DNA from: Toxoplasma gondii ME49
Taxonomy: Eukaryota > Apicomplexa > Conoidasida > Eucoccidiorida > Sarcocystidae
Direction of reading: 5' to 3'
Assembly (NCBI RefSeq): GCF_000006565.2
Contig: NC_031479.1
Location: 3,746,289-3,810,288, forward strand
DNA length: 64,000 nt
A program made the position numbers and the translations under genes. Below are positions 36,201-46,700 of the stretch, in pieces. Position 1 is the first letter of the stretch. Each line of letters begins with the position of its first letter. A model generated the notes under the pieces. The model did no database searches. It had not been told where the DNA came from and saw only the letters and a program-made list of their open reading frames with translations.

Positions 36201-38728
36201 GCGTTTCTGTCTGTTTCTTGAGCTGAGGGGTTGGCGTCGGCTCGCTTAGATGCATGTCCAACGCGGAGATTCCCGTTTCCTCTTGCGCTCCATCTTGGTC
36301 TCCTTTCTTCTCTCTCCATTTCCTTTTTCCCCACTTCTCTTCGCTCTGATCCTAGCCTCTTGCATTTCATGCCCAGTGCAAGTTTTCTCTCGTCATTATT
36401 TCCTTCCGCTTCTTCGTGGAGACCCTTTGTTCCCTCTCTTCCCTCTAGCGCACCCTCTGCCACTGCTGTCTCGTCTTCTCTCCTTGCCCACTCTGCTTCT
36501 TCACAATAACCTCCTCTCGCCTTCGTTTTCTTGCAGCTGCGGCCGCTTCTTCTCTCCGTTTCTCGCGCGTTCTCCTCCACCGCTTGCATCTCTCGTTGTA
36601 GCTGAAGCACCGCATCAGTACGGGTGCCCGTCGACAGGGGTACGCTTCTCCAGAGAGACCTTTTGAAGCAACGGAGAGGCGAGGCACTCGAAGCCGAAGG
36701 AGCCGCCGCTCGCGCTGTGAGCGCATAGATGCCACGGCGCACTTGCCGAATCAATGTGCCGTCTGTACACTCGCGCAGAAAGCGAGAGAGGTTTGTACGA
36801 AACGACGGACTGTCTGTCTGGTGCAGATGCTCGCAGAGGTAGTCGCCGATATCCTTGATGGTCGCCCCACACCCTACTGTCTCCGACCGCCAACCCCCAC
36901 ACGGTTTGCCTCCTTTTCCACTTCCAAGTCCTCTGCGCTCTTGCGCCTTCTGTCCGATCAACGACAAACGCTCCCTCTCTGTTCCATTCCGGAGGCTGGA
37001 CGCACCAGCGGGCGACGCAGTTCTAAACTGAGGAACGCCCAGACCTGCGATGTCTATTTCTCCTGGATTCTCCTCTTTGCTGTCAACGCTTGCAAGCCGT
37101 GCGGACAGCCTACGAGAACGCGCGCTTTGAGTTTCCTGTCTGGTGGCCGCCGCAGCTGTTCGCTCGCTTCCCCGCTCTCGTTGTGTCTCTCTTCCGCCTT
37201 CCTCCCGTCTCTCCACACATCTTTGCTGGGCGTCAGGAACGACCATGTCGGAGGCCAGGGCGCGCGAGTCTTCCTCCGACCCCACATTGTCTTCTCGCTT
37301 GTCTCCACCGGCGAGGCTCCGCGCCCCAGCGTCCGCCCCGAAGCCACGTCTCGGTCTCCGCGCGCCGCGGCCCCGCGCGAGCTTGGGCGAGAAGTCGTGG
37401 GCAAGGCCAAAACTCGGACTCTCCTGACTTTTCTTCTGGGTTCCGAGAGCCAACAGAGCCAGACGGGCGAGATGAAGAAGCAGAAGGCCGCCTCCAGCGG
37501 CGGCAAACGCAGACGAGGACGAAGGAGAAAACGAAGAGGAGCGAGGACTGGGGCTTGCATGTGTTGCGGTGGGCGCTAGGTTGACGGAGACACGGCGGGA
37601 TATGCGTTTCCTGGGCCAAAATGGAGAAGGACGACAGCGATGACCTCTTCTGTTGTTCACATTTTCACGAGGCGAGGCTCCGGGGTCTGCAAGACTGTGT
37701 CGGGAGAAACGAGGAAGCTGCTCCCTAACCGGCTCTGCAGGCTGGGGCGGCGCGTTCGTCCTGTCGCACGCCTCGGCGGCGCCGCTGCAGAGACACCGAC
37801 AGTTTCGTTTAGGTTTTTCTTTTTCTGGACGGCCGGAGGGACAATGGGAACTGACGCTGGTGACAGAAGAGCCCAGAAGCGACAGTGAAGCCGACGACGT
37901 TTCAGGCATTTCTCTAGGCACGTGAGATGCAGAAGACTCATCAAGGTGGATAGACTGGTACCAGCGACTGGAGGCTTCCGAGGAATTGGCATTTATCACT
38001 GTCGAAGAGCAAACTACCTCAGACTGAACAGAGTGCTTTAGGCGTGACTGACTCGCGGAAGGATCGGCCACTGTTGTTCGGCAAAGCTTCCTGTGACGCT
38101 GCCTGGGGCGGTGTGACGCCAAGACCTTTCGGCTCCCGAGTTGCCGCTTTCTCTGAAGCGTTTCTGCTACCACATTGTCTCGGTGGAATCCGGAGGACGC
38201 ATGGGAACGGGGGCGACAAGGTAACTGAGAGGAGGAAGAGAACGGGTGAGAAAATACAGGAGACGAAGGTGAGTGAGAAGACGAGACAGCGAAAGGGAAA
38301 GAATCCGGATTTTTTGTAGTGTTCGTCGGTCGTTCTGGCGTGTCTTGCCGCCTACGCAATACGGGGCGTTTCTCTCGAGTAAGCAGCCGCTCTTCCCTTG
38401 ATGAACATGAAGGAGACGATGACGCGGATGTGGAAGAAGACGAGGCGGGCGAAGAACGACACGCACGGTTTGAGTCCCGTTGGACATCTTTCCGGCTCTC
38501 CCGCCTGCATGTTGACATGCTTTTGGGAGAGAAAAGGTTGCACATTCGCTTTCTACTTTGGGTTGGGTGTCGTGTGCTGTAGGCGAAACTCTCTCTTCTT
38601 CCCTCGTGGCCTTTTAGCTTCTCACTTCTCGTATCGATTACTTCATAATCTCCTGATTCCGGATCTACTCTCGATCGTGTTTTCGTCGGCCGAACCGACT
38701 TCGCTGCGACCGCTATGTCGCGGACCAT
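33272..38728 (-). CDS. Large charged protein with an H15-like winged-helix domain
   Basis: One uninterrupted frame of 1818 codons. Most of the protein is low-complexity: Ser-rich near the N terminus and a long Lys/Arg/Glu-rich C-terminal half with nuclear-localisation-like basic clusters. The only folded domain seen is at about residues 613-680. It begins GCGATIKDIGDYLCEHL, continues SFRTNLSRFLREC, and ends QVRRGIYALT. The pattern (helix, Ser/Phe-Arg-x-Asn helix, then a wing ending in Tyr-Ala-Leu) resembles linker-histone H15 and related winged-helix folds, which bind DNA. Assignment to H15 rather than another winged helix is tentative. The ATG at 38726-38728 is the first in frame, and divergent transcription with the IQ-motif gene begins ~5 kb away. 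The C terminus may be incomplete if 3' exons exist. Confidence 0.75.
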   Translation of the reverse strand: MVRDIAVAAKSVRPTKTRSRVDPESGDYEVIDTRSEKLKGHEGRRESFAYSTRHPTQSRKRMCNLFSPKSMSTCRRESRKDVQRDSNRACRSSPASSSSTSASSSPSCSSREERLLTREKRPVLRRRQDTPERPTNTTKNPDSFPFAVSSSHSPSSPVFSHPFSSSSQLPCRPRSHASSGFHRDNVVAETLQRKRQLGSRKVLASHRPRQRHRKLCRTTVADPSASQSRLKHSVQSEVVCSSTVINANSSEASSRWYQSIHLDESSASHVPREMPETSSASLSLLGSSVTSVSSHCPSGRPEKEKPKRNCRCLCSGAAEACDRTNAPPQPAEPVREQLPRFSRHSLADPGASPRENVNNRRGHRCRPSPFWPRKRISRRVSVNLAPTATHASPSPRSSSFSPSSSSAFAAAGGGLLLLHLARLALLALGTQKKSQESPSFGLAHDFSPKLARGRGARRPRRGFGADAGARSLAGGDKREDNVGSEEDSRALASDMVVPDAQQRCVERREEGGRETQRERGSERTAAAATRQETQSARSRRLSARLASVDSKEENPGEIDIAGLGVPQFRTASPAGASSLRNGTERERLSLIGQKAQERRGLGSGKGGKPCGGWRSETVGCGATIKDIGDYLCEHLHQTDSPSFRTNLSRFLRECTDGTLIRQVRRGIYALTARAAAPSASSASPLRCFKRSLWRSVPLSTGTRTDAVLQLQREMQAVEENARETERRSGRSCKKTKARGGYCEEAEWARREDETAVAEGALEGREGTKGLHEEAEGNNDERKLALGMKCKRLGSERREVGKKEMEREERRPRWSARGNGNLRVGHASKRADANPSAQETDRNASDRLLRKSKAKLLPGHSHSFPAGNSLRRREEGKTTFVCGPPQSLSLAPCCSSFSSSSFSPAFYSSAVYSSCSSPPSFPALSVSLGSSSAASACHSLSSCSLASSAFPASACEAAGASTSPLRSREWSRTRQLRPSLRAHSSFRESSINVASTFLPSLLREKSSEHAHVFPRPSLPSLGISRTMRLPPFSSRVGFMTLQKKVRTPSRVSCYLVAETAVSRAALVPGRFAGSAEEAPLCLTVGDSAGSAVGRLAQKVAGKPEGRRRLKAGREVARAARDSGVCEPLRRRLRSSRQDAKSKAEAGATGGPKKTEKGHPRTTAERNEKEQATEDVIEIGLKREKRRKCGAEGPVNVKRIAVTSKNRRRLPKTGSESSQREHEFAPSCELPSPPVSSSVFSRNEGVNRREKRSREQRSDAGPAGSFSSLPQVPLLDSRKQTKRRRLGATGRHAVVGEAEVEPREGETGKARKTTRQETTMNEKKCALRCESGKPENEGEPGTGENRLRLQLLPVKEFQGVEVPCGDEQTCLPWTKSLSRAASASAQFLQRLTFSPKNKKAEGEEERRETGSGHAGECAKEVEKKMCSRSLRKGGRREFLPEHRPETETEGRVVVEARVGKEVQKKKRESGREGGESGEGLEVRKDARQGKRTNGKETRQSRREKEKMRQGMETRAKRQKEEYERIVGVGGDAVHKHGGKTRGPQREEDKRGTGNSGCATRPLIRDSGKRGTRKTAQNGNSENEFGESGGLGIVSVSPGEHERETYAEGVCLRVCTQDSPIWSSRVVCPRGLEIRETLPLSRHQEGSGSLLPLTRGSASSGPPSSRRRGRSVSVHSMLKRNTDASGSGQKKPFSRVPAIAGHSSLGRRKSPHTRGAKERVATSRTRVKEDEKQGCERLMADARVADHRLVSGEEDDEEKENNKHRSSRGISRSGVFPFQRRRKMEQEQLQTTTKQLRKQTLETVAVGGPTGRRQEAPSANG

Positions 38729-41700
38729 AACGCTGTCTGTGCGCTAAGAAAAAAAAGGAACCCAGGTTGTGTCTGGTCTGAGATTCTTCGCCTTGTAAAA
38801 AAAGGCACCTTGGTTGTCACAGACACTATAAGAGATGTTTAGGACTGTTGTACTGTTGGGAGGAGGGTGCTGAGAGAGTACAAGGCAGAGCACGGGAAAA
38901 CAGATGTTTGACGAAGTGGCTTTTAACACCCTTCTCTCCTTTCTCGCCATCCGACGGACTGACACGTCCAACCAAATGAGTATGGAAATTTTTCACTCGT
39001 CTACGGTTTAACTGCTACTGCTCGGACAGCATATTATGTCCTTTCCGTAGTAGCACACACGACAGTGTATGGGGACACACCACGTTATCTCGGACTCATG
39101 AAACGACACCGACGGCGGAAAGCCGCATTTCTTGTAGCTTGTTGCTCCGGCTGCAAAAGAGAGATCTGTGAGTGCCCTTTTCCGCGCTGACAGCGAACAA
39201 AAGCTCAACTGAAAACAGGAGACACAGACCTCAGCGGTGCCAAGCATTGTCAGAAGGAACTCTCACGAGTGGCATCGAGGCCCGAATGAGGGAAGAGTTG
39301 GGCACCCCTGACATACATGCTTAATTGCCAACCGCACTGAGACGCGATGTTATCACAATGACAAACTGAATAACGCCCATACGGAGGCAGCATTTCTGAA
39401 TACACGCATTTGACCAAAGAATGAGACAATATTGCAGGGCCGGATACAGTGCGTGAACTCGACGCCCGCCACCCTGTACCCTCCAGGCCCATAATTTCAA
39501 GCAGCGTCAAAGTGGAGGCAGAAGCAAACCCGAGTTGAAGCAGACAAGACGCTGGACTGAAGGCCGGCCCGCGATAGAGCTGCAACTTGTACAAGAAACC
39601 TCCGGAGAACGACAGCACATGAACAACGTCCCATCGGCAAACGAATTAGCGGTCCCCAGTAACCGCCGGCGCGAGCACACTCGATTGGTGACCCCAAAAG
39701 CAAAAGATTTACTGCAAGACGTCAAAGGATTCCAGTTCGCTACAGACTAAAAATGTTCAAAGTCCCGGCCACAGAACCCCGAACTGAGGAAACCACAAAG
39801 TGCGTTGCCGGCCTTGTACTTGCTGCCGGGAAACTGTCGCTTCGCACTAGTGTAACGGGAACGATCAACCCCAGAGAACAAACACTGGTTTCTTCTTTGA
39901 CTTTTCTCTCTCGAACAGTGTGTACCTGGAAAGGAACTCTGAATGTGGAGGCCTTCGCAAGAAGTTTGAAGACAATCGAGACACAACTTTCTACGGTGGA
40001 CCTCCACAAACCTTTCTTCGAGCTCGGTAACTGTGTGGACGGACCAGCTGTCTCGCGATTGAGTGAAGTTCGGAATGTCATCCAGTTCAGAGAGGTTGCA
40101 GCGGGCGCGGGGACTCATGGGTACGCCGGATAAAGTTATCCAGCTCAAATTCGTCTGTTTACGGGGGAGACAGTATGGGTGTAAGCGTGGCGCATAAATG
40201 CAAAAGACTGCCGTTCCGAGGAATGTTCCGACCGGCACTGTGTTTCCTGGCTTTCGCAGGCGGCACTCAAGTGCAACCACACCGAAAATTAGGCGCAAAA
40301 GAGAAGCCTGGCGCGTGGGGAGGGCGGCTAAAGGGCGAACAGCCGAACAAGTGCCTCGATAAAGCTGGGGATTCTGTTCGTCTGTGTTGCGTCTCTGGCG
40401 CCTTTTCGATTTGTTTTAACATCATATCCTTCCCTTACCGATACCGAAGATGGAAAGTGGAACTGGAGACGACTACGTCGAGGGGCTAGACAGCTACGAA
40501 CGCGCGCTTACCACTCTGCACACGCCGGATAGCCACGCGCCGGTTTCCCCGACGTGACCTAGCGCTCGCTTTTAGGCTTTTAAAGAACTGGACAGTAACT
40601 GACAATCGCGTTCTCGCTCTGGAATTCGAAAGGAGGTGACTTCGGGACAAGCTGGACGAAAATAGGTGGTGCCAACCGTCAGATTCCTCGCCTCATTTTT
40701 GCATCGACAAAGGGCGTTTTCACCCGGTGCGCCTGAACCGGAGATTCGCGCACCGGACGAGGACACCAGGTGGTAGGGCGGGTCTGAAACTTTCAACAAG
40801 TGTAGCGTCAGAAATGCGGTAAATGGAAGATTGCTTGTACACAGTCTTTCATTACAGCCGATTTTTGCACGTCTCTCAGTCCTTGACAAAGGGATCCCAC
40901 CTTTTTGAGGAGAAGGCGCGAATGGTGAAGTTTGTTTGGGAGTGCCGGATGCTTAAGTGTTCTACTGAAATCACAGACTAGCTGTCTGGCGACTGCGGGA
41001 TACTCTATGGCGAATACCGTAAAAAGCAAATGCTTAGCGATGGACGGAGAAATATATAAACCAGCGAAGGACCTGCTCAGCCAGAAAGTTTTCCACTAGA
41101 GAGCAAACGTCGCCGCTGCTAGACGGCAGTCCTCGTCACACGCTTGCCCAGAAAGAGATTTGAGTCTGGAACACCACAGAGAAAACTCATGAACAGACTC
41201 AGCGTGCCCTCAAGGTCTACTCACCGGGAAAAAAGTGTTGAGGGGATCCGAGAAAAAACATTGAGCACAAGGTGTATCACTGTTTTTTCGCTTAACAGCG
41301 TCTATATCATGAAACACCACCGATGGACATTTTTGATACTCGCTTACATTTTTGCAGTGGACACAGACAATAGAGAACTGGAGAGACGCATGAGCCTAGA
41401 TCTATTCTACGATCACGATGGATGCTAATTCACGAAGAATCAACCTTCTAACGTCTTTTCGTAGCAGCTTCCCTCATTTCTGCTGCCGAGACGTAAACGA
41501 CCCGCAGCGTCGGACAAGCAGACCGGCACTGCATGCGAAAAGCGTGAGACTTTCCTTAAGAATTCCGACATATAGACTGCGGGCACTGGAATTCTTTTTC
41601 CGATACAATGTCGTGTAAGTGGGACATCGTTTGCGGTGGCGTCTTTTTGTAACTGTTGTTGACACCGAAGCTAGTATCACGGACAAGACCAATCGCTTCC

Positions 41701-42703
41701 ACTTCGGCATAATTGCGAACAAAACTGCATCGCAAAGGAGACAGTAAACCATGGACATCTCCGTGATTTTGGCAGTTGTATCCCACGAATGTATCACAAG
41801 CGGCTGCGGCATCTCGGACGAAACAATGAAACGCCTGCTTTTGTAATCGGGACCTTATGGAGTGGACAGGAGTGTGCCGGGAAATGATTCAGAGTCACCA
41901 GTGCCTTTTCCAACGCTGCCAGGCGCTCCACATTTTTGTATATGTTTCTCTCGAAAACAAGTATTTAGACAGTGCTTTCGACGCACACAACCAAGTATAG
42001 ATCCGTCGATCCATTTTCTGTCCCGACATTCACTGCATGTCTGGACCTGCGCCGATGAGGTTTTCATCCTGTCTACGTAGTTTTCAATTTCCCTGGCACC
42101 AAGGTTAGACGCACTGATGGAGATGCAACGAGTTCATGTTTCAGAGGGTGTGTAAAAGATGTCTTATAACGGAGAGCCGGTTTTCAGGACCGAGGCTAAA
42201 AGTATTGTATTTCAGTACCCTACCGGCTTGTTAGCTTGCTGGGAAGCTGTCGTCATTGGCTAGTCTTGTTCAGTATAATCATCATGCAATGCTTATTGGA
42301 GGCATTGAGTTCGTTCTGTTCAGGTCTACTAGTGTCTGTCGGCCTAAGCCTGGCGGTGAGTGACTTTGCCCACCCGTCTGCGCATGCAGCTGGGTGACGC
42401 GTGGACACGAATCGTCGATTCCACCGTTTTCCCGGGAGAGAGTAAATAGAAAACCGCGTCGTCCCCGGGTCATCTCTGAATGTGGCTCTTCCACGAAACA
42501 GAGACTCATTCCCTCCAAAATTCGCATCTTTCGCGCGAAAGTGAAGTCTGGTCAGACGAGGTCTTCACAGGCAGTATCGGCGGGGCGTGCTCCGCGGATC
42601 TGAGTCAAGTGCGTTTGAGTATTAGAACTTCGCAAATGATTACTGTGGACCATTATACCTTTTCTTACACACCTCGTATTTTCTGACGGTTTTCACACTC
42701 CGT

Positions 42704-43297
42704 TTAGCGTTTGATCCGTTTTCCCCCTCCGGACTCTGCAGGCTGTCCTCTCACTTTTTTGGCTAGTCGCGCGGCCGACGATACTGCTTCTCTCAAAAAA
42801 GAGTCGAAGAGCAGAACTACCAGAATTTTCTTCAGATGTCTTTCGCAACATTTTCTCTTTTCCTGCGTCCTCAAATCCTGTTTTCTAACCGGGCTTACAA
42901 ACTGTTGTGTCCATCTCCGCCATCGAACTCTGTCTTTTCCTTCCCACTCTCGTGTCTGCCCCGTCTGCGGGTCACGACATCCGAACGTCCTTGCTTCCGG
43001 GTATTCCCCTTTTCTGCTCTCTCTGCTTTGTCTGATTTTTCTTCCTCTCGCATTCACAATACTGTCAATTGCCGACTCAGCCGTTGAGAACTTCGGAAAA
43101 CGCCTCTGCTTATGCCAGGACCCGTTGTTTGAGCATGAGAGACCGGAGACGTAACAACCAGCTTCCACGAAGAAATGAACTTCCAGACGCTCCCCTTTTC
43201 CACGTAGCTTGGCAACTCTCGGGAGTATTCTGTCGCATTGCGAAGCGGAGTTTCCGGTTATGGTCGCTGAGCGGACTGCTAGGCTCACACAAACCAA
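42704..43297 (-). CDS. Possible small hypothetical protein or exon (weak)
   Basis: An open frame of 197 codons antisense to a pyrimidine-rich stretch. Its translation is Lys/Arg-rich near the C terminus, with a short hydrophobic run (KKILVVLLFDSFL). No domain was recognised. Purine-rich antisense strands of coccidian leaders often stay open by composition alone, so it may not be a gene. It lies between two divergent genes and would run in the same direction as the winged-helix gene. Confidence 0.15.
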   Translation of the reverse strand: MVCVSLAVRSATITGNSASQCDRILPRVAKLRGKGERLEVHFFVEAGCYVSGLSCSNNGSWHKQRRFPKFSTAESAIDSIVNARGRKIRQSRESRKGEYPEARTFGCRDPQTGQTREWEGKDRVRWRRWTQQFVSPVRKQDLRTQEKRKCCERHLKKILVVLLFDSFLREAVSSAARLAKKVRGQPAESGGGKRIKR

Positions 43298-43770
43298 GAG
43301 AGGTCACGGCACAGGCCTTCACTGTGCTGCTCCCATTGCCTACGAGCGTGTCTGATTTCAACGGCACCCTCTCCCTGTTAACCGTGGCGTTTTTCTTCGC
43401 TGGAAAACGTTCTTACTCGGGACCGATGAGGGTCTAAGCCGTGCACCTGCTTACAGCGTCACACAACATGACGATACACACTTCCCACGATGCTAACCTT
43501 TTAGATTTCCTCTGTCTGTGAAAGCACCATTCTTCACGACTTGTGTAAGCAGGTAGATCGACAATGCGGGAGTGTCATCCTCAGCCGGCTGAAAATGTCC
43601 ACCAAGTCTCGCGTCGTTTGACATTCGGCGCTGCCGCTGTCGTTCGAGGACTGTGGCATGCGAATCGTGTCGCCTAGTTGAGTCGGTTTCTATTTGCTGC
43701 ACCCCTGGACGATCCGTACACATGTGCGTCGTCTCGCCTTCCCTCCGTGTCACTCTCGCCGTTGTTTCCT

Positions 43771-43782
43771 TCTCTCGCAGCG
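43771..43782 (+). other. Probable 3' splice site of a 5' UTR intron, IQ-motif gene
   Basis: The sequence TTCCTTCTCTCGCAG ends at 43780, two bases before the ATG at 43783. This is a strong pyrimidine-tract plus CAG acceptor, suggesting that a non-coding leader exon is joined directly to the start codon. The donor was not located. Confidence 0.5.
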
Positions 43783-46700
43783 ATGGAAGTTCCACAGTCA
43801 CCATATGTGGGGACCTACCCCCCTCCCGAGCCGCCTGTCTGGACTGGAGACAAGAACATGAAGTCCCACTTTTCCCCGTCCACTTTTGCTCCTTCAATGC
43901 CCCTGCCCGGGACGCGTCTGTCTGCGTCTTCTCGCCCCGACTGTTGCGGACAAGAGCCTTTTTCTTCGACTGCCCGTCCGTCGCCGGACCCTCCTCCGTC
44001 GCCTAACCCTGTCGGGGGTCTTCCTCCCCCTGGGGTCCATCAGCGCCGTCGCTCGCCGTCCTGCTCCGCGCCGTCTATGTGCCACAGCGCCTGTTCACCT
44101 CCTGTATCCGCGTCTGCTGCGTCTCCCTGCAACTCGCTTTCGGGTGTATCGGCTTCTCACGCACAAGACTGTTGCCTGCCTCCCAGTGTCACTTGGATTC
44201 AGCGCCTCCCCACTGCGGCTCCTCCACCCTTTCAGAACTTCGGTTCACCGGGGTTCGGCTCATCCGGCTTCGGTTCTCCTGGACCCCCGCGAGAGCCCCC
44301 GTGGTGGTTCGGCGGAGACGATGGATACGATGGAGGTGGAGGGGACGAGGCTCTGCGGACTCTGCAGCTTGGCCTCCAAGCTGAGACGTCGAGCGTTCTA
44401 TGGGTAGGAAAGAGGAAAGGAACAGCCGTGCAGTGCTGTGGGCTCTTTCTTAAACACCCGGGGGAGTTTCTGCTTCAAAAAAACCTTTGCCGCCGTTCTA
44501 TTGGTGCTGAACAGGACAATACGACAACACGCAGCGAAGGCATCAGTCGTTTTCGCAGTGTCTGTTCAGTTTGGGTCTCAGTTTTCCAAAGGGAAATGCC
44601 CAGGAACTGTCGACCGCATTCACTGTTGACATGTACCGCATTCGTGCTTGCTCGTCTGTGTCGCCCCTTAACCTAACACGGGGACGCCCCAGCTCGAAAT
44701 ACTGAAAGTAAATGCGGCATGACGCTCAACAGAGTTCGCCATTGGTTGTCAATGGTCGCCGTGACATGCGGGGACCAGGGAATCTGTTTTTCTGTGATTT
44801 TTATGTTTTGTGCGCAGCGGTATCACCTGGTGCATGCAATGTGTCGGGGTCTCGAAAATTCAAAGGGAGACGTGTACGGTTCTCCACAGATACTTTCGAA
44901 TCCTGCTGCGGGGCCTGGAGGCGGGCGTTGGGGTGAAGAGAGACTGAACGGTTCCGCCTTTCTGTCTTCTCGACTTGACTCTCCTCCGCACTCTCGCCAG
45001 TCGCGACAACGCGAGACTTGCATAGGGAGGCTCCAGTCAAAGCCACCCCACAAAGGCTCTTTCTCTGCTTTCCCTGTCTCCGCGTCCTCCCCCAAGGCCT
45101 CTCCAGGCGGGCACAGGGACGGAACCGAGTTCTATTCGCAGACTACATTCGACGCCTCACAGTCATCTGTGCAAGCGCTCCGCCGAGGTGAGGACCATCA
45201 TCGTCGCATCGCTGAAACGAGGCCTTCATTGCATGTGAGTGCCACTGCTCGTGCGCCTTCGGTGTCTTTATCATATTCCCCGATTCCTGAAACATGTGAT
45301 CGTGCTGCCACACGAAGACCTCTGCCGCCGGGTCCCTACGCGGAAGCTGTCGGCCTCACGGCTCAGCGTTTTGGGCGAGAAAACGGGGGCGCCGGGGTCG
45401 CTTCTCTCACCCAAGTCGGTGCCTCAATTGCCACGGTCCCGGCTCTGTCAGAGATCCCTTCTGCCTCCAGCTTCTCCGCGTGTGCCTCCTGTACTGGGCC
45501 GCCGTGCCGAGGGGAAGTGAGAGCAGGGTCTGCGGGCGGTAGAGGCGAGGACTCAGTTTCGTGGGAAGAATCTTCTTCGTTGAAAAAGGCCGAGAGGGTC
45601 GCGGAGGCGGAGGGGAGTCTTTCCTTCTTTACGACTCGGGCGCCGACGACGCCAGTAGCCGGAAAATATTCCATGCCTACGAGCCGGGGAAGCAATGCAT
45701 CACTGGACGCAGGCAGAGAGAAGGGGCGGCAGCGGGACGGAGACGATAATAGAGGAAGAGAGAAGGAGAAGGCGAGAGAAGAAAAGGGTGAAGTGAACCC
45801 CCGGCTTGAGTTGCAGTGGCTAGACGGAGACAATGTCCGATGGTTCAATGAAGAGCTCGCCCGGAAGCTGCGCCAGTACCGAGAGAAGCAGCTGCATGCA
45901 GCCGCGAACAAAATTCAGGATGCTTGGAGAAATTCGGCGAGGAGACAGCGCGAGAGAGAAAACGAACTCGCTGTCATTGCCGACAAACTGCGGAAACTGA
46001 AAGGAGAGGCAGACGGAAGAGCGTCCGGAAAGGGACAGGAGACTTGCAGCGGCCACAGAGACAGGAGGAAAAGCCACAACGAACGTGAGAGTGAGACGTC
46101 TAGCGAGAGAGAGAGAGGGAGGGAGAAGCTGGTACGCAGAGAGAGAGAGATAGAGAAGTTGAGCAGGAGCGAAAGTGAGAGAGGTATGCGGAGTAGGAGG
46201 AAGCGAGAGGGAGAGAAGTTACGAAGACACACAGAGAGAGAGGCATCGACAGAGTGGGGGGAAGAGAGAGAGAATTCGAAAAAGAGAGAAAAGGAGAGAA
46301 AGAAGCAGCTGAGGAGCGAAAGTGAGATGGATGCGTTGAGCAGAAGGGAAAGAGAGGGAGGGCAATTGAGAAGGAGAGGAAGAGAGAGAAAGGAGGTAGG
46401 GGAAAGAAGAGAAGAGAAAGACCTGGAAACAGAGGAACGGTCGCGAAAGACCAGGCGAGAAAGAGGTCGAGAAGGAGAGGAACGTCGGCGGATACTATCG
46501 CCCGAGCGTGCAGCTCGAACTATCGAGGCTGCGTTTCGGGGGTTTCGCGTTCGGCGAACGGTGGCGCATGTTACGGAAGAAGGGAGACGAAGAATGCCGC
46601 AACAGAGAGGAGGCGACGCAGAAGGAAACCTGGAGGCCTTTTCGTTTTCTCAACTAAAGCATCTCGACGAACTGACGCAGACGCTTCTTCCTCTCGAACT

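Larger units (their letters stand above)
38729..43782. promoter_or_regulatory. Head-to-head intergenic region of winged-helix and IQ-motif genes
   Basis: About 5 kb between two divergent start codons, expected to hold both promoters, leaders and at least one 5' UTR intron. From ~42700 to 43100 the plus strand is pyrimidine-rich. Two open frames, 39747-40298 minus and 42704-43297 minus, are long enough to note but carry no recognised domain. Confidence 0.4.

Noticed and set aside
44719..44817. In-frame sequence upstream of the second IQ-gene exon taken as a separate start
   Set aside because: A clear acceptor at 44816-44817 and phase-matched donor at 44404 join it to the Pro-rich first exon. 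The preceding codons are intron.
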